From positions 254,967 through 318,966 of the forward strand of contig NW_019774125.1 in the NCBI RefSeq assembly GCF_001039355.2: DNA of 64,000 nucleotides, read 5' to 3'. This document shows, piece by piece, positions 35,101-48,500 of this stretch; position 1 is the stretch's first letter, and the number at the start of each line of letters is the position of its first letter. Both the position numbers and the translations under genes were made by a program. The notes beneath the pieces are model-generated. The model searched no databases. It was not told the DNA's origin and was given only the letters and a program-made list of their open reading frames with translations. Source of the DNA: Lingula anatina. Taxonomy: Eukaryota; Brachiopoda; Lingulata; Lingulida; Lingulidae.

Positions 35101-37198
35101 AGCCATTCGTTAAAGGTCTTTAACGAAATGTCAAAAACATCTGAAACCAGAAGAAAATTCTTGACCAACGCGATCGCATTTCTACTCCAGTATGGCTTCG
35201 ATGGATTGGATTACGACTGGGAGTACCCCGGAGACGTCGATCGCGGAAGTCCTCCGGAGACAAAGCAATATTTTGCTGATTTGGTCAAGGTAAAATGAAA
35301 AGTTCCAGATCTCCACTCTTCAAAATAGATAAATAAATAAATAAGTAAATAAAATAAATACATAAATAAAATAAAATAAAATAAAATAAAACTATAACAC
35401 CTTATCTTGGTTATATTAACCTCATGTTAGTCAGAGCTTTGCCGAGGTCATAGCTTAAGCTCGCTCTAGAGACATTTTTCTTTGAAATCCAGGAAACAAG
35501 ATTGCGTTTCCAAGAGGAGGCCGCTAATACGGGCAAGGAAAGGTTACTTGTCACAGCTTCTGTTGGAGTGACTGATGAAGTTATTGCCGAGGGCTACGAC
35601 ATTCCAGTGATGAGCAGGTATACGACCGTTATACGTTGCCATTATTAGATTTTGTTTGTGCCTAAATAAAACAAATCGGCAATATGTCCGTGCAGTAGAA
35701 TGCAATAGAATAATTCTTATTCAGTGACCGGTAAAATACACGCTAAAGCTGCCAATCAATATTTTCAGATACCTTGATTGGACAAACCTGATGACCTTTG
35801 ACCTGCATGGGGCGTGGGATGGTATCCTGGGACACCACTCAGCTTTGTTCTCAAAGTCAGGCCGCCTGGCTACTCTTAACATTGTGAGTGTACAGAAATT
35901 GTTTGACAGTTACGGGGGCGGGGGGTGGAGGGTGCTGTCTTTTTTCCCGTTATCAGAACAAGAACATTTTTGGCTGCTGATGGGTTAAGGTTTATGGTTT
36001 TAAGTTATTTAGCATTCTATTTCGATTGAAATATACTGTATTGGTTAGATTATGCCCGATACCTGGCAGTATTTTCTACTTTGTGATTTGTCATTACCTA
36101 TAACTCTTTTACGTGCAAAGTGTGTGTGGGGGGGGGGGGATGGGGGGGTAGTGGGCGTGTACTCTCATTGGCTCAAACCAATTTTACTATAAGAAACCAG
36201 ACAGCCCTCCTGTGCCTCCCCTCCCCCAAACTTTTTGGATATGCCAGTAACTATACATTGTGGAAAACAGGTCAGAGAAGTCATGATTAAACATGCGTCG
36301 AAGGAACGAATACCACCAATGTCGAACTATTGATTGAATTGATAATATGATTCACTATTTGCAAAAATTCAGATGAAAAGCCTTATTTTCTGAGGAAATT
36401 GATTTCAAAGCGTAGTTCAAAGTCGACAGATCAAATTCAACTTGAATCGGTTCTCTTTTCCAGGACTCTATCGTCAAGAACTGGATAGGGAAAGGCTACG
36501 AGCCTAGCCGACTGCTCCTTGGCGTCGCCACATACGGCCGAACCTTCACCATGTCTCAAACGAACGCACACCACCCTGGGGACTCGGCCATTGCCCCTGG
36601 GGCCGCGGGGCCGTACACCAACATGAATGGGATACTCGGATACAATGAGGTAAGAGCATTGTTAGGAAAGGAAACTGCATGTTGACATTTCGCCCTTCAA
36701 GTAGTAGGTTTCAAATTATCGTATCGTTTTCATTTTTTAAAAGTCACAAAAATTGCTGTAACATTCCCACAGATACGTTTACAACATTCCAATATTAACA
36801 CCAACAAACGTCAAATCATGCGTTAAAACCACTAGTACTGAAACTACGAAATACCGTACGCTTAATCCGTTGGTCGTTCCAGATGTGTGTGGTGGGCGGC
36901 TGGGACGAGTCATTTGACTATGAAACCATGGTCCCCCACGCCTACAACCCTGACACGAGGCAGTGGGTTGGCTACGATAACCAAGAAAGCATCGCACTTA
37001 AGGTATGTGGTCAATATCAAACAACGAGCAGTACATTTGAGTTATATTCCTTTACATAATGCACCCTTGATTTCATTAGTCAAACGAAATTGCATACAAG
37101 AGTACCGGTAATCTGACTAATCAAAATGCTGTTTAATTTTCAGTGTATGAACAATCATACGATTTGATTTATCCGGGTGTCACTGAGTGTTGTTGTTA

Positions 37199-37249
<51 letters not shown>

Positions 37250-37873
37250 TAAGGCTCAATACGCTTGTAACACGGGTCTCGGGGGGATGCACGTCTGGGC
37301 CTTGGACATGGACGACTTCAACGGCGCCTCTTGCAGGGGAGGAAAGTACCCTCTTCTGACCGCCGCCTTAATTGCCTTGAAATGCAAGCGACCCGAGCCT
37401 ACCACGACCACAACTCCAAGACCAACTACTACGACTACGATTACAACTACGACCACAACTCCTAAACCTACCACTACGACTATGACTACGACCACGACAA
37501 AGGCAACCACGAAAAAACCTACAGGTACTTATCTGTGTATTATCTAGGTGCAAAGATATTATACATGTTGCAATAGGAAGTGAGTCAGTGGTCTGCTATT
37601 GTGTTTCAGATATAAATTAATTGAACTCACAATGTGACATGCAGTCCACATTATCCGTTTTTAGAAAATTCACTTAAAGATGTCGTCTTTCTTTTTTTTT
37701 CAGGGAAAATCTGTAAAACCCAGTGGGGCTACTATTCTCACCCGACCGACCCCAACAAGTTCTATCAGTGTAACTGGGGGAATGCCATATTAAAGCGGTG
37801 TGGCCCAGGGACCGTGTGGTGTGGCCGATACTGTGGATGGTCGTGGAGTTGCCCAGGGGTGGTGGGCCGTTGA
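30159..37873 (+). CDS. Secreted AA15 LPMO - GH18 chitinase - CBM14 fusion, copy 1 (13 exons)
   Basis: Exons: 30159-30302, 30566-30667, 31012-31187, 31654-31772, 33822-33974, 34546-34722, 35027-35289, 35493-35617, 35769-35883, 36464-36649, 36883-37002, 37254-37524, 37704-37873; 706 aa. Exons 2-4 recur at +1792, and an exon 5 start at 32030, because of an assembly duplication. Signal peptide 1-25 ends before His26, the N-terminal copper ligand of an LPMO; the second His is in TAKHKGW (H96); CDHCVFQWKWHCG and EEFFGCADI are typical of AA15. A Pro/Thr linker leads to GH18: MKVGCWFTNWA, LLAVGGWS, catalytic DGLDYDWE 349-356 (E356 acid), MTFDLHGAWD, VWALDMDDF. Then a Thr-rich linker and six-Cys CBM14 (C654, 673, 683, 690, 694, 700). 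Expected to oxidise and hydrolyse chitin outside the cell. Convergent with copy 2. Confidence 0.9.
30291..33873. repeat. Exact 1,791-bp direct duplication abutting an N: probable assembly artefact
   Basis: 30291-32081 and 32083-33873 look identical wherever compared, including introns and microsatellites, and are separated only by N at 32082. The junction falls inside exon 5 (…TTTTTCGG) and resumes inside exon 1 (GGGGGACTGTGG), which makes no coding sense. The simplest reading is two overlapping contigs placed end to end. Real sequence needs only one copy. Confidence 0.92.
35329..35391. repeat. AAAT/AATAA microsatellite in intron 7
   Basis: Run of AAATAAATAAGT and ATAAAATAAAATAAA units within an intron of chitinase copy 1. 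No other function visible. Confidence 0.8.
37199..37249. repeat. (ATT)n microsatellite next to a 3' splice site
   Basis: About 17 ATT units end directly before TCTAAG, the acceptor of exon 12 (37254). The T-rich run replaces the normal polypyrimidine tract, so its length could affect splicing. Confidence 0.8.
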
Positions 37874-40096
37874 ACAATCCAGGCCATCCCGTGTAAAATC
37901 TGTAAAGTATATACGACACAATGCCCGGAGGAAAACGTCAAGTCCACAATTTTTTAAAGAACGACGTTATACTCAACATCATTTGCTAAATATGGGGAAT
38001 ATAAAAATAAATAAAGAATGTTTTAACTGGTTTTATCATGCTCTTTAATCCATGCATCTGGTTCTGTATAAATACCGTAAGAGTATCGGTCCCGCTTTTT
38101 AGAAAGTAAATTGATTGTTTGGACTCAGTTGAGACTGCTTAAGGGGAATGGAAAACTAATCAAAGTTTTATACCCTTCTACGATTACTTAATCCATGAGA
38201 AATTAATATTTCAACAGGCTTTAAACTTGTCACTTTGAGTAAAGCCAACTACTTTGAAATTTTTCATTAAGGCTTACAGTTTTAAAAAATGAAACATTTC
38301 AAGGCAATCAACAATTAAGATTATTTTTGAAGCAATAAAACTACCATGGATGAGTTACTATCATATCTTCTTTATATCTTTTATATAGGATTGTCCTTTA
38401 TACCCAAAGATTATTCGTGAAATTGTGAAACAATGAAATGGTATTGTAAATGTACAGAATGTTGCATCGTGTACTTTTTAAAGGTGGTGCTCAGTGCGAA
38501 ATATTGGAGATGGGATCGTATTATTGCTCATCTTCACCATACCTGTAACACGGCTTTGACCTTTGCTTAGAGGTAAAACTCCTCGTAACCTGTTTGAAGA
38601 AGGTCACTGACCGCCCTGGATATTAGTTTACATGACTTTTCTTGGCATAAGACACATACAAAACCAATGACCCATTCCAATTCATCACTTGACTTAGAAA
38701 GTACTGGTCCCGAATTTCAACGCCTCTTCAATATACAGAACTTGTCGCCACATACCAAATATATTGTCACCATCAGATTCATATTCACTGCATCAGTGCG
38801 CTTGTTTATTAGAAGCATGTCGACATAACTTAATCTCTTTACAATTCACTGGCCCTTACTTTCAAAAGATATCTAATTTGCCAACTGAAAAATGAAGCCA
38901 CCGTTTCAGCTAGGTTCGATTCAGTGTATAGACACAAAGTCTTTCCATTGCTAAGCCAAACATAGAGAGAGATGGCTGAAGGGCATAAAATTCAATTAGC
39001 ACATTCTTTGGTACGCGAGAAGGGATATAACTACAATACATGTACATTTAAATCGTTGTCAGGCCTGTAGGCAGGGAAAGGGGTTCGGAGAAGGGGCGTC
39101 GAAAGCACCCTTTGTCCGAAAAAAGTGCGTTATTCATCTAAGGTTTTTCATAATGCGTCAGGTAAATCCAATGCTTGGTGTCTTAGAACTTCGCCCATTT
39201 CAAATTGTTACCTGCAAGCCTGCCTTTTCAGAAAAAAAGCGCCCTATTTTGCTAGCGGAGACGGAGGTCCTTTGGTTCATCGTCTTCGTGATTCTACAAC
39301 AATAGCTCCAGAATAAAGACTATTCGGGCGTGGGTTGCATTGCTGTGTTTATGATGTCCGACGTTCTATGCCCATCAGTGTTGCACCATAAGATTTTTAC
39401 AACTTGTTAAAGTTTTCAAAAAAAAAAAAAAAAACCAAATCTTTGCAATAGGTGACTTCCAGTGGAAAACTGTTATAATGTGTTGGGCCCCTAAGGACCC
39501 GATTCCCTTTCGAAACCTTCGTTAATTAATATTTTTTCCAACCAAAGTCGTGTATTTATTGGACTAAATGGCTTTAGATTAAAATCTTTTTAAACGTCGA
39601 CTCCATGTGCCAATCTGCTTTACTTGCAAGTGACGCGATGTAATTTACATGTACATTTGTACCTTAGATTACAAATTATGACTGTCTTGGACAGGTGCCT
39701 GCTACGATATCCAGCCCCTCTGAAATAGGCTAAATACACTATTTTAACAATGACAATTTAATGCAAATAATAGTAGTTTACTTTCCGCTTAAAATACCTA
39801 CATAGGCCCAAGTTACATGTATAAATGTGAAAGAGTGAATATGAAACGTTCACATTTACATGATAGAACGTGATTGTTGAAGAGAAACTCTTTTAAGACG
39901 CACATGGCAATAGTCGATGACTTAAACCTGAACAGTTATTCTCCCTGTACTAGTAACTTCAATAAGTGTGGGTCTTGTTAGTACGTATACAGATACATGT
40001 ATATCCGATAATAATATTATTCATAACACATGGAAAAAAGTGTTATAAAGATGTATTGTATTAAGATCTGGATATTGAAAATCAAATAATCAAAAT
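37874..40096. other. Convergent spacer between the two LPMO-chitinase genes
   Basis: Contains both 3' flanks. No gene seen. A poly-A run lies at about 39419-39434 and a possible MITE fragment near 39061-39110. Confidence 0.5.
38006..38015 (+). terminator. Candidate polyadenylation signal of chitinase copy 1
   Basis: Overlapping AATAAATAAA about 135 bases after the stop codon; the first plausible signal downstream. Confidence 0.5.
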
Positions 40097-43000
40097 TTAT
40101 TTCCCTCTTGATCGTGTCAAGGACAGACATTGGCGAGGCTTTAGACATCTTTTCCCAGCCTCGCACCACACAGCTATTGGTCCGCACCGGAAGTTCATGC
40201 TATTGGCTGAAGGTGGTCTCGTGCCGGGTCCCGGATTTCCGGCAGTGGAACATTTCTTTAGACCCTCCTTGGCAGCAGTGAGGAGAGGATATCTCCCCTC
40301 GTTGCAAGACCTCCCTGTGAAGTCGTCCATGTCCATTGCCCACACGTGGAGCCCTCCAAGACCCATCTTGCAAACGTAGTCGGCCTAGAGGAGAAACGAC
40401 GTGAATGTCTTTCTTCTTCTACACAAATACCTGATTTTGTTAATCTATATGATATATGTGTCAGATACTTGGGCCCAGGGGTATAACGCTCTTTATATCG
40501 TGAATTCATTTCTAAGTTAAATTTGTAAGGATAATCTTGAGAGTTATCATCACGTCGGGTGTAACATATTTATAAGCTTAAATTACTCCTATTTTTGGAT
40601 TTTAAGATCAGTATCTTGACTCATATTTGGATTATGGAAGAACCTATAAATAAAATTAGAAAAACTGAAAACTCTAGTTATGAGCTATAATAAGCTAGGG
40701 TTTTACAAACAGCGGCGATTTGATTTCAGATCGGTGGATTTGCGGTACCTTCAAGTCCATGCTTTTGGGGTCGTCATATCCCACCCACTGTTTCGTGTCT
40801 GGTTTATATGCATATGGTACCTTCATCTGAGGGTCAAAGACTTCGTCCCAGCCACTCTGCTCGCAAATCTGGCAACAAAATTTTACGTGTATATTTGCGT
40901 ATTAATTTTAATCTGTTATGAAGTGTCTGAAGCGCATATATAGCGGTTTGTTTTGTTTTGTGTTGCATGTTCTGACGAATCAAAATGTATTTGCTCTACT
41001 ACTGATGATTCAGCAAAAGGTTTGATAAATGGATACATCGGTATATTTGTATCTTAGTCAAAAACGTATGGTGAGCGCAATTGTGCAGCACGCACCTCAT
41101 TGTAACCAAGAAATCCCGCATGTTTGGTATAGGGTCCGGCGAGTCCCGCACCAGTTGCTCTATCTCCCGGCGAGTAGGCATTACTGTCAGTCATGGTGAA
41201 GGTGCGCGCGTAAGAAACGGCCCCAAGAACAAGCCTGCTGGGATCGTAGCCTTTCTTTATCCAATTCCGGACGATATAGTCCTAGCAAAAAAATAAAGGA
41301 AAATAATGAATTGCTTACTCCCAGCAAACGCAGAATGTTATTAGAGAACGTTTCCATAACGTTTATCTAACCGAAAAATTGTTTTTGTGACGATATGGTA
41401 AAGTTAAAAAACGCTCCGTGTTTGTTGGGCTGTCAGTTCGCCACTTCAGTTTCCCGTATTTCATAGTATGGCAGAATGTCTCGCAGAAAATGTACAGATT
41501 GTGTATCCTTAACCTGAAATCTACGATGTAAATATTAAGAACACACAGCTATGCTAATGGAGATAGACAAAAATGAAGGACGCACAATGTTGAGAGTATC
41601 CTGGGTCCCTGAATTATCCGATCTGGCAAACAAGGCAGCGTGGTGACCTAGATAGCCATCCCACGCCCCGCGAAGGTCATAGGTCATCAGGTTTGTCCAA
41701 TCAAGGTATCTGAAAATATTGATTGACATCTTCAGTTTGCATTCTGGAGGTCACTGGATGAAATCAGTTCCGTCAATATTCCATTACATGGTCATTTGTC
41801 GATTTATATCATGGCGTCTAACATTAACAGTTGCATAAAGGGAGATTTATTTTATGTTATTTTTCTTTTAAATGTCGCTAAACATAACAACTTCATATAT
41901 ATTTGATCTACTAAAACTTTTTCAATTCATAAAACATCTTTGGAAATAAAAAGACGGTTTCACAGGCATATAACTTACTTGTTCATCACTGCTATATTGT
42001 AACCGTCTTTAATTTTCTCATCTGTTACTCCTACCGACGCTGTAACTAGTAATCGTTTCTTGCCTTTTACTTCGGCCTCTTGTTGGAAACGAAGCCTTGT
42101 TTCCTAAGTATGAAATATGTTTTTTAGATATTCTATAAATATGGTTGTCTAAAGCAAAATAAATGAACTATACGAGTACAGATTTTAGACGAGTTCTTAT
42201 TTTAAAAAGTATCAATGTATGACTACATCGCATTATTCTATTAACACAATACCTTGACCAGATCGGAGAAAGACTGCTTCGTTTCTGGGGGACTTCCACG
42301 GCCAACATCCCCCGGGTACTCCCAATCATAGTCCAGTCCATCGAACCCGTAAACTCTTAAAAAGCGGATTGCGTTGCTTATGAAATCTCTCCTGGATTCG
42401 GTGGTTTTTGACAGCTCATTGAAGATCTCCCAGGGATGGCTCCAGCCGCCGACTGCCAGCAGAACCTTCAGAGCTGGGTTGCGGGTTTTCAGCTTCACAA
42501 CTTGCTCCATGTGGTCTTTCGGGGAGATGAAATTTGCGTCATATATATGTGTTGATAGCGAGTGCAAAAAAAAAAAGAAGTGAATTCTTGGTCCTAGTAA
42601 TAGTTTCGTGATTTAAGCTCAACGACATAACGGATAATACACTGTATCAACGACTTAAATCATATTGGACTTCAACATTATGTTACCTGGGTTTTGCTCA
42701 ACTTAAGCATATATTCTGACAGGATACTATATAGCAAACATAGCAAACTATATAATAAAATGTACGGTTTAAACAAGCATCAGAATTGTTGTTCACACGT
42801 GTATTAAAATTCAGAATAAATAACCAATCTTAATGAGCACATTTTCATAACATTAATCAACCACAGACCTTGGTCATTCGATTCCACAGTTTTCAGCTCT
42901 TAACGAGTTCCGTCATAATTTATCTTGGCGAATGCATAGTATATATGGGTGCAGAGGGCGGGGTCAATATCGGCTGGGAGGAACTGCCCCCTTCCTGGTC

Positions 43001-45353
43001 TGTGCTGTGCCCAGCTGGTGAACCAACACCCCATCTTCATTTGATCTACGAAAAAAGTTAACATTTATTATTTTATTAATATTATGTATGATAAAACATA
43101 TGTTGTGTGTTTCCTCTGTCTATCTTCATCCTCATGACTTCGTTCACGGTGTAATTGATATACAGAAAGATAAACAGCGTGGTGACGCGTGTCGTTTTAT
43201 GAAGTACACTTTAGCAGAAGTTAAATACTGCTGCTTTGGTATTTTAAAGGTGTGCATTTTGTCATCCACAGATGATGTATCATAAGGCATGGAGGTGCAA
43301 ATAGTTTATGAATCAGACAGTTTTAATTGTTAAAACTCACTTTCATTTAATAAAATGCAAACACAAAGTTTTTAAAAAAATCATGTTTTAAACTCATGAC
43401 TTGGAAAATCCAAGTCGAAAAAGCAAACTTACGTCCCTGGTCTGCAGGTTGTTCCAGAGTTGGCAGAGGAGGAAGCAGGGTTGTCGTGGTCGGTGGAGCT
43501 GCAGTGCCCTCTATTGCGATGTCGGCACAACCAAAAAACTCCTCCTGTGGTCCCGTCCCTTTCCCTCCTGGACCCCAATTGTTACCTTTTGAAAAAAAGG
43601 CGTTTAAACTTGAATTCGAATTCCATCGATCAAAAGCCACACAAACATGTACAGTGATTTATGAACAGAGATATGTATCATCGTTAATTAACAAGCTTTG
43701 AAACGGGCGTGTCAAACATTCCAACTAAGCTGGCAATTACCATCAAGAAAACTCAAATTCTGTGATTGATATTAAGATTGATCAATATTAATCGAAGATG
43801 TCTACACACCACAGTGCCACTTCCACTGGAACACACAATGGTCACAGGTCAGATTTGGCGGTAACTTGACCGGTACTACTAAAGTGGACCCACTGCCCAC
43901 GAACGGGTACATAGTCGAGCTGACGAAACTGAAAGTAAATAACATCCCACCTAACGAGTAGGCATATATCTGTTTATTGGTCACTGGCATTTTGTATATA
44001 AATGATAAGATCGGAGTCATTGTGCGATGTATTGATGATAGCATTCCAATTATTTTTGTCTCCCGGTATTCTTTGTGGTTAATGTTCAGTGTATTGTGAC
44101 AAGAAAAATGATAATTAAATTCAATAAATTCTCGGAACTAAACTGTACAATAGGCCCATATATGCGCGCAGAAGTTCATAAATGGGGGGCCTATAAGCAG
44201 TTGTATCGAAAAAGAGGCATTTGCCCCATTTAACATTTAAAACTGTAAGTTTAACATTTCATGCAAATTAACTGGTTCAAAAAGCACCACTAAAATGTGA
44301 AACGGACAAGAACAGATATATGAGAAGAGTACATTAAATCGTTTACAATTTCATAAGGATGGCGTTTTTTCCCCTTCATCAAATGACCTTGATCTCGCCA
44401 CTCAATCTTAGATGTAAGTTTTGGAGATTCGATAAAAAAATTATAGCGTTTTTAAAATATGTTTTTCACATAGTTACCGTCCATCATCTGGTTCAAATAT
44501 ACGAGTGACGGTAGTTCCATCCTTCAGTGGTATAACCAGGAGGTTCTTATCCATACATTCGTGTGTCACCCTGGTCTTGTCGTCGTTTTTGCAGATGCGA
44601 AACTCGTGCCAGCCCATGTGTTTGGCCGTTATAACTAGTTCGACGTTGATTGTCTCGCTCTGGAAAAAAATTCAGTAAAAACATCACTACTATCAATTAA
44701 ATCATCGTTGATGTGATTTCTCTTTATAGTCTTAGTCGTAATGTATCAGGTTCAAAACAAGAAAGGGGGAAAAAGCAAAGATTTAATATATTTTTCTTTC
44801 AAAAGGCTAACTATTATCTCCTTTAATACTTCTTGCGCTATGCGAACCAAACTTTTTTTATATTTTTACAATGGCCATACTGCATAAAAGAGAGACGTTC
44901 GCTGGGATTTTTGCCCATTTCCTACCTGTTTGTACGTTTTCACATTCGGTCCTGGAATTTCGTGTTTGAAAGGCCCTCCCACTGGGTCACCACACACTCC
45001 ACACCTACCACCATTCTGCGTCTGATACTGGGAAATTAAATGGATATGATTTAATGAAACTGTTGGTCTTCCAAGACCAACACCACTAAAATTTCCCAAC
45101 TTTTAACTACAGCATGTCAGAAACGATAAATATATAACTGAAAACATTACTTTGACTTTATACTGAAAATGCAATAAATTCGCATTAAAAATATTGCGCC
45201 ATAACTTACGTATAGCCCCCCGCAGTTGACACCAGTATTCCTGGGGTCTCTCTGCTCTGGTGACGTCATCTTGCCGTGACTGTTAACACGATGAAAAAAC
45301 TGCAGTATTGCAATACACAGCCACCATAGCGACGAACCTGTGCACAGTTGCAT
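40097..45353 (-). CDS. Secreted AA15 LPMO - GH18 fusion, copy 2 (12 exons, in-frame stop)
   Basis: Exons in coding order: 45353-45210, 45027-44926, 44659-44478, 43928-43810, 43585-43433, 43045-42869, 42515-42253, 42103-41979, 41709-41586, 41281-41096, 40868-40749, 40384-40097; 660 codons plus stop, with phases matching copy 1. Signal peptide ends before His26; TAKHMGW and EEFFGCADI mark AA15; LLAVGGWS, DGLDYDWEYP, MTYDLRGAWD and VWAMDMDDF mark GH18. Codon 282 is TAA (42902-42900), inside GH18 exon 6, which has the same length as in copy 1. Read literally, the product is the AA15 domain plus a GH18 fragment. A GTTAAG at the stop could act as an alternative donor that keeps phase. The C-terminus has no Thr-rich linker and only the last four Cys of CBM14. 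Functional gene, young pseudogene or base error cannot be separated here. Confidence 0.85.
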
Positions 45354-45505
45354 TTTAATTTCAAAGACACCGATATGATCAAATAACTTTTTGAAACGAA
45401 GTTCTTGAAGTTTAGATTGATAGTTTTTCTCCTACACTGATAAAGCTACATGAACATATCAGCCTTACACAGAAAGCTTATGCCTAGTGTGGGGCACGGA
45501 CGTCT

Positions 45506-45513
45506 CCTTTATA
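45506..45513 (-). promoter_or_regulatory. Candidate TATA box for chitinase copy 2
   Basis: Minus-strand TATAAAGG about 155 bases upstream of the start codon at 45353. Position allows a 5' UTR of about 120 bases. Not tested. Confidence 0.35.
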
Positions 45514-48500
45514 CCGTGAAATACTAGACATTCCACAAAAGTTAGGGCTACATCATCTGACAGTATCCAATTAGAGAGGCATTGTCCAGGATACACGAAA
45601 TGCAAACATGTCCACTTGCAAGACTGCAGGGAAAGTTGATTTCAATCAAACACTTTCTTTGAGTAGAATTGATCCGGCGCGACCCCTGCATGATGAACGT
45701 CAATGGTCAAGGGAGAAGATGAGGATCTTCTTTTATTTGACCGATCAGGTGTAATGGATGGATCTTGGACATTATGTCCAAGGATGGATAAAGGCGATAT
45801 ACAGGGTGTTAAGGTTATTGTCAGCCTTCGCCCAAAACTCCTAATCGACTGCCTTATATATACTGAATTATTTTGGGTAATAAATAAATCTTAAGTGTAC
45901 AGTAACTAGATTAAATTAACATTTACACATGTGTCATCTTACGTGACGTCATAATTGCGATTTTGGAGTAAAAACTGAAAAATCGGTTTTTCAAATTTCT
46001 TTTTTATCTGAGTACCCACGATCACCGTTTCAGCGCCGATTTAATGGCATCATTAGGTACTCCAAAACCATGCCAGCGGTTTTTTTTTAAAGTCTTAGTC
46101 CAGATTTTATCGTTGATAAAGCAAATTGCTTTGTTTAATCAAAATAGGTAATTAGGGGCCCCTAACTCCATAACCAAAACATTTTAACCAAATTGGTGGC
46201 ACGAGATTGTAGCCTACACACTCCTGGTCAACTTTGCCAATTTTCGTGTTAAAATCTTCTTCAGAGATGAAGTTACGCCCCACACGCTTGCTATCTCACC
46301 TCAAAATAGAAATGTGTTAAATTGACCATAAAGTTTTGAGTTGCCTATGCTTGTGCATTGCAACAAAAAATAAAAACGCCGATATATTTTTTCGGGGTTT
46401 TTTTCGTTGTTTTAAATCAGCACAAAATAGATGAATTTTTGAATAATTAGATGCAGAAAGAAACTCATATTCAGGATCTAGATGATAATAAAGGGTTACA
46501 ATATCCTTAAGAAAAGGTGAAACATTCAAATGGGTTAAATTGCAGAAAGCGTGTGACCTGTTAAAATGTTCCATGCTGGGATACTCCTGCGGATTAACTC
46601 ATGTTTTACGAATTTATCCGAGGTAAATGGCATCTTCCCGCAATGCAGGAACTCTCAAATCTTTTTCATCTCAGCTCGCACTCTCCTGAAAAGCCCACCA
46701 ATTTACCCATCTACAGAGCCGTTCCGTGCTTAATTAGAAGTAGATACATGCAGTTAGTTAAGTTAATTCCCACATACCTGAATAATGACTAAAATAATAG
46801 GGGTTAAACAGTCTTTGGGTTTATACACCGCTTTAACCGTACATATTGTATGATATATACATATACATACTAGTATTTTTTATATAAATAAATAAATAAA
46901 TATTGTCTATATATATATGAACTAATATTTATCCACACATAACCGTATGCATATAGAAACGTCAGTAATGCGGTAACTAGCAAAATAAATAGATGATGAA
47001 GGAAAAAAACGATAAGAATAACAATGAAAACGCTTCTATCACTGATATTCTGACAGTAGATAATAACGCGACTAAATAATAACGCGACTAAAAATTGTGG
47101 TTTTATTAGCTTATGCTTGAAGACATCCAATGTTTTCCCTGCAACAGAAAAAAAGAGGAAAATGTGATAGAGGTACCAAACGCAAGGCGTGCAAGCCGGC
47201 ACGTGCAATTGAAGCGGGAATTTTTTCCATCATACGCTACTTTCCCTCCACTATAGGGGTCGCCACCGAGAGATCACGACACATCTGCTCAAACACACAT
47301 TTTTGACTTGACTGAGTAGAAGAAACATTTGTCATTTGTTAAGATTTATTTAGGGCTTGCAACAGGTGGAAGTGACCCTTAAACTGTACACCAATGTTAC
47401 TAAGAAAGAGAAGTCGCACTTATCCAGTGAGTTGATATTATAGATACAATTGTAATTGAGGGTGTTCCATTCAATGAATATTTATATGTGTAACTGGGGT
47501 GCTCCCGGCAAATCTTGTTTGATAGCATACAGTCCCATAGAGACAAAATATAAGAGAAAACTATTTCTACGCAAGTTGAAAGAATATAAGAATTGTTTTC
47601 TTTAATTCAACTTTAAGTGTCGTTAAGATCAGTATTCGTAGTTGCACCCGTCGTTAAATTTACAAAATAACGATATTTTTTTATCATACATTAACATGGG
47701 GGAAAACAGGGTCAATAGGCATATTTATTCTACCCAAGGAGTCGATTTCCAAGAAAAACTATAGCTTCACAACCTGTTTAAGCTTTCAAACCAATATGTT
47801 AATCTACTTCGACCCAAGAGTACTCAGTAAAAGTCCCATTAAATGAAATACTGCATCTGCTTTCACAGTATATCGGAGAATACACGTCAAATTTTTCAGA
47901 TCAATATGAACTTCATTCAACTTGACTAAGGATTTATCTTGAATAAACTTTTTTTGGTTTAAAAGTTTATATATATTTTTGGGTTACAGCTCTTTTGTAA
48001 AACCGGCGAGGCAGGAACCGTAGTCCGCTGGGAACCGTAGAACTTTACCCATCATTTTGTAACAGTATTTTGGATCCTAGAACAACAAGCGAACGAGTTT
48101 CGTGCAGTCACTCCCTTTTACCAACAGAGTACAAAAAAAATAAAAATAAAATAAATAAGGCTCACATTTTCATAACAGTGGATCAACAACTGAAAGCGAC
48201 ACAAAAGACTACCCTAAATTTTGCGCAGCGTGCGTTTACATTCAGTCAAGCATGTAGTCCAACAAAGTGCGTGTCAACAAAACGAACGCAAGGGCTCGCT
48301 CTGTGGGCATAACAATAATAGGCATATATTGGTCAGCGAAGCCGTAGTGCGCCGCAAATCAAAATAATAGCTATGAATTACTTAATATATACGCTACTCT
48401 GCGGCCACTTATATTGGGTGGACTTCGCTTGCGCCTTGAGTCACGCCACTTTAAAATGTAAATACCACATACCTCGACTCACAAGTCTGTTGATTGGTTT

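Noticed and set aside
37256-37553. Val/Gly- and Ser/Arg-rich minus-strand ORFs
   Set aside because: Antisense readings of the Thr-rich linker exon.
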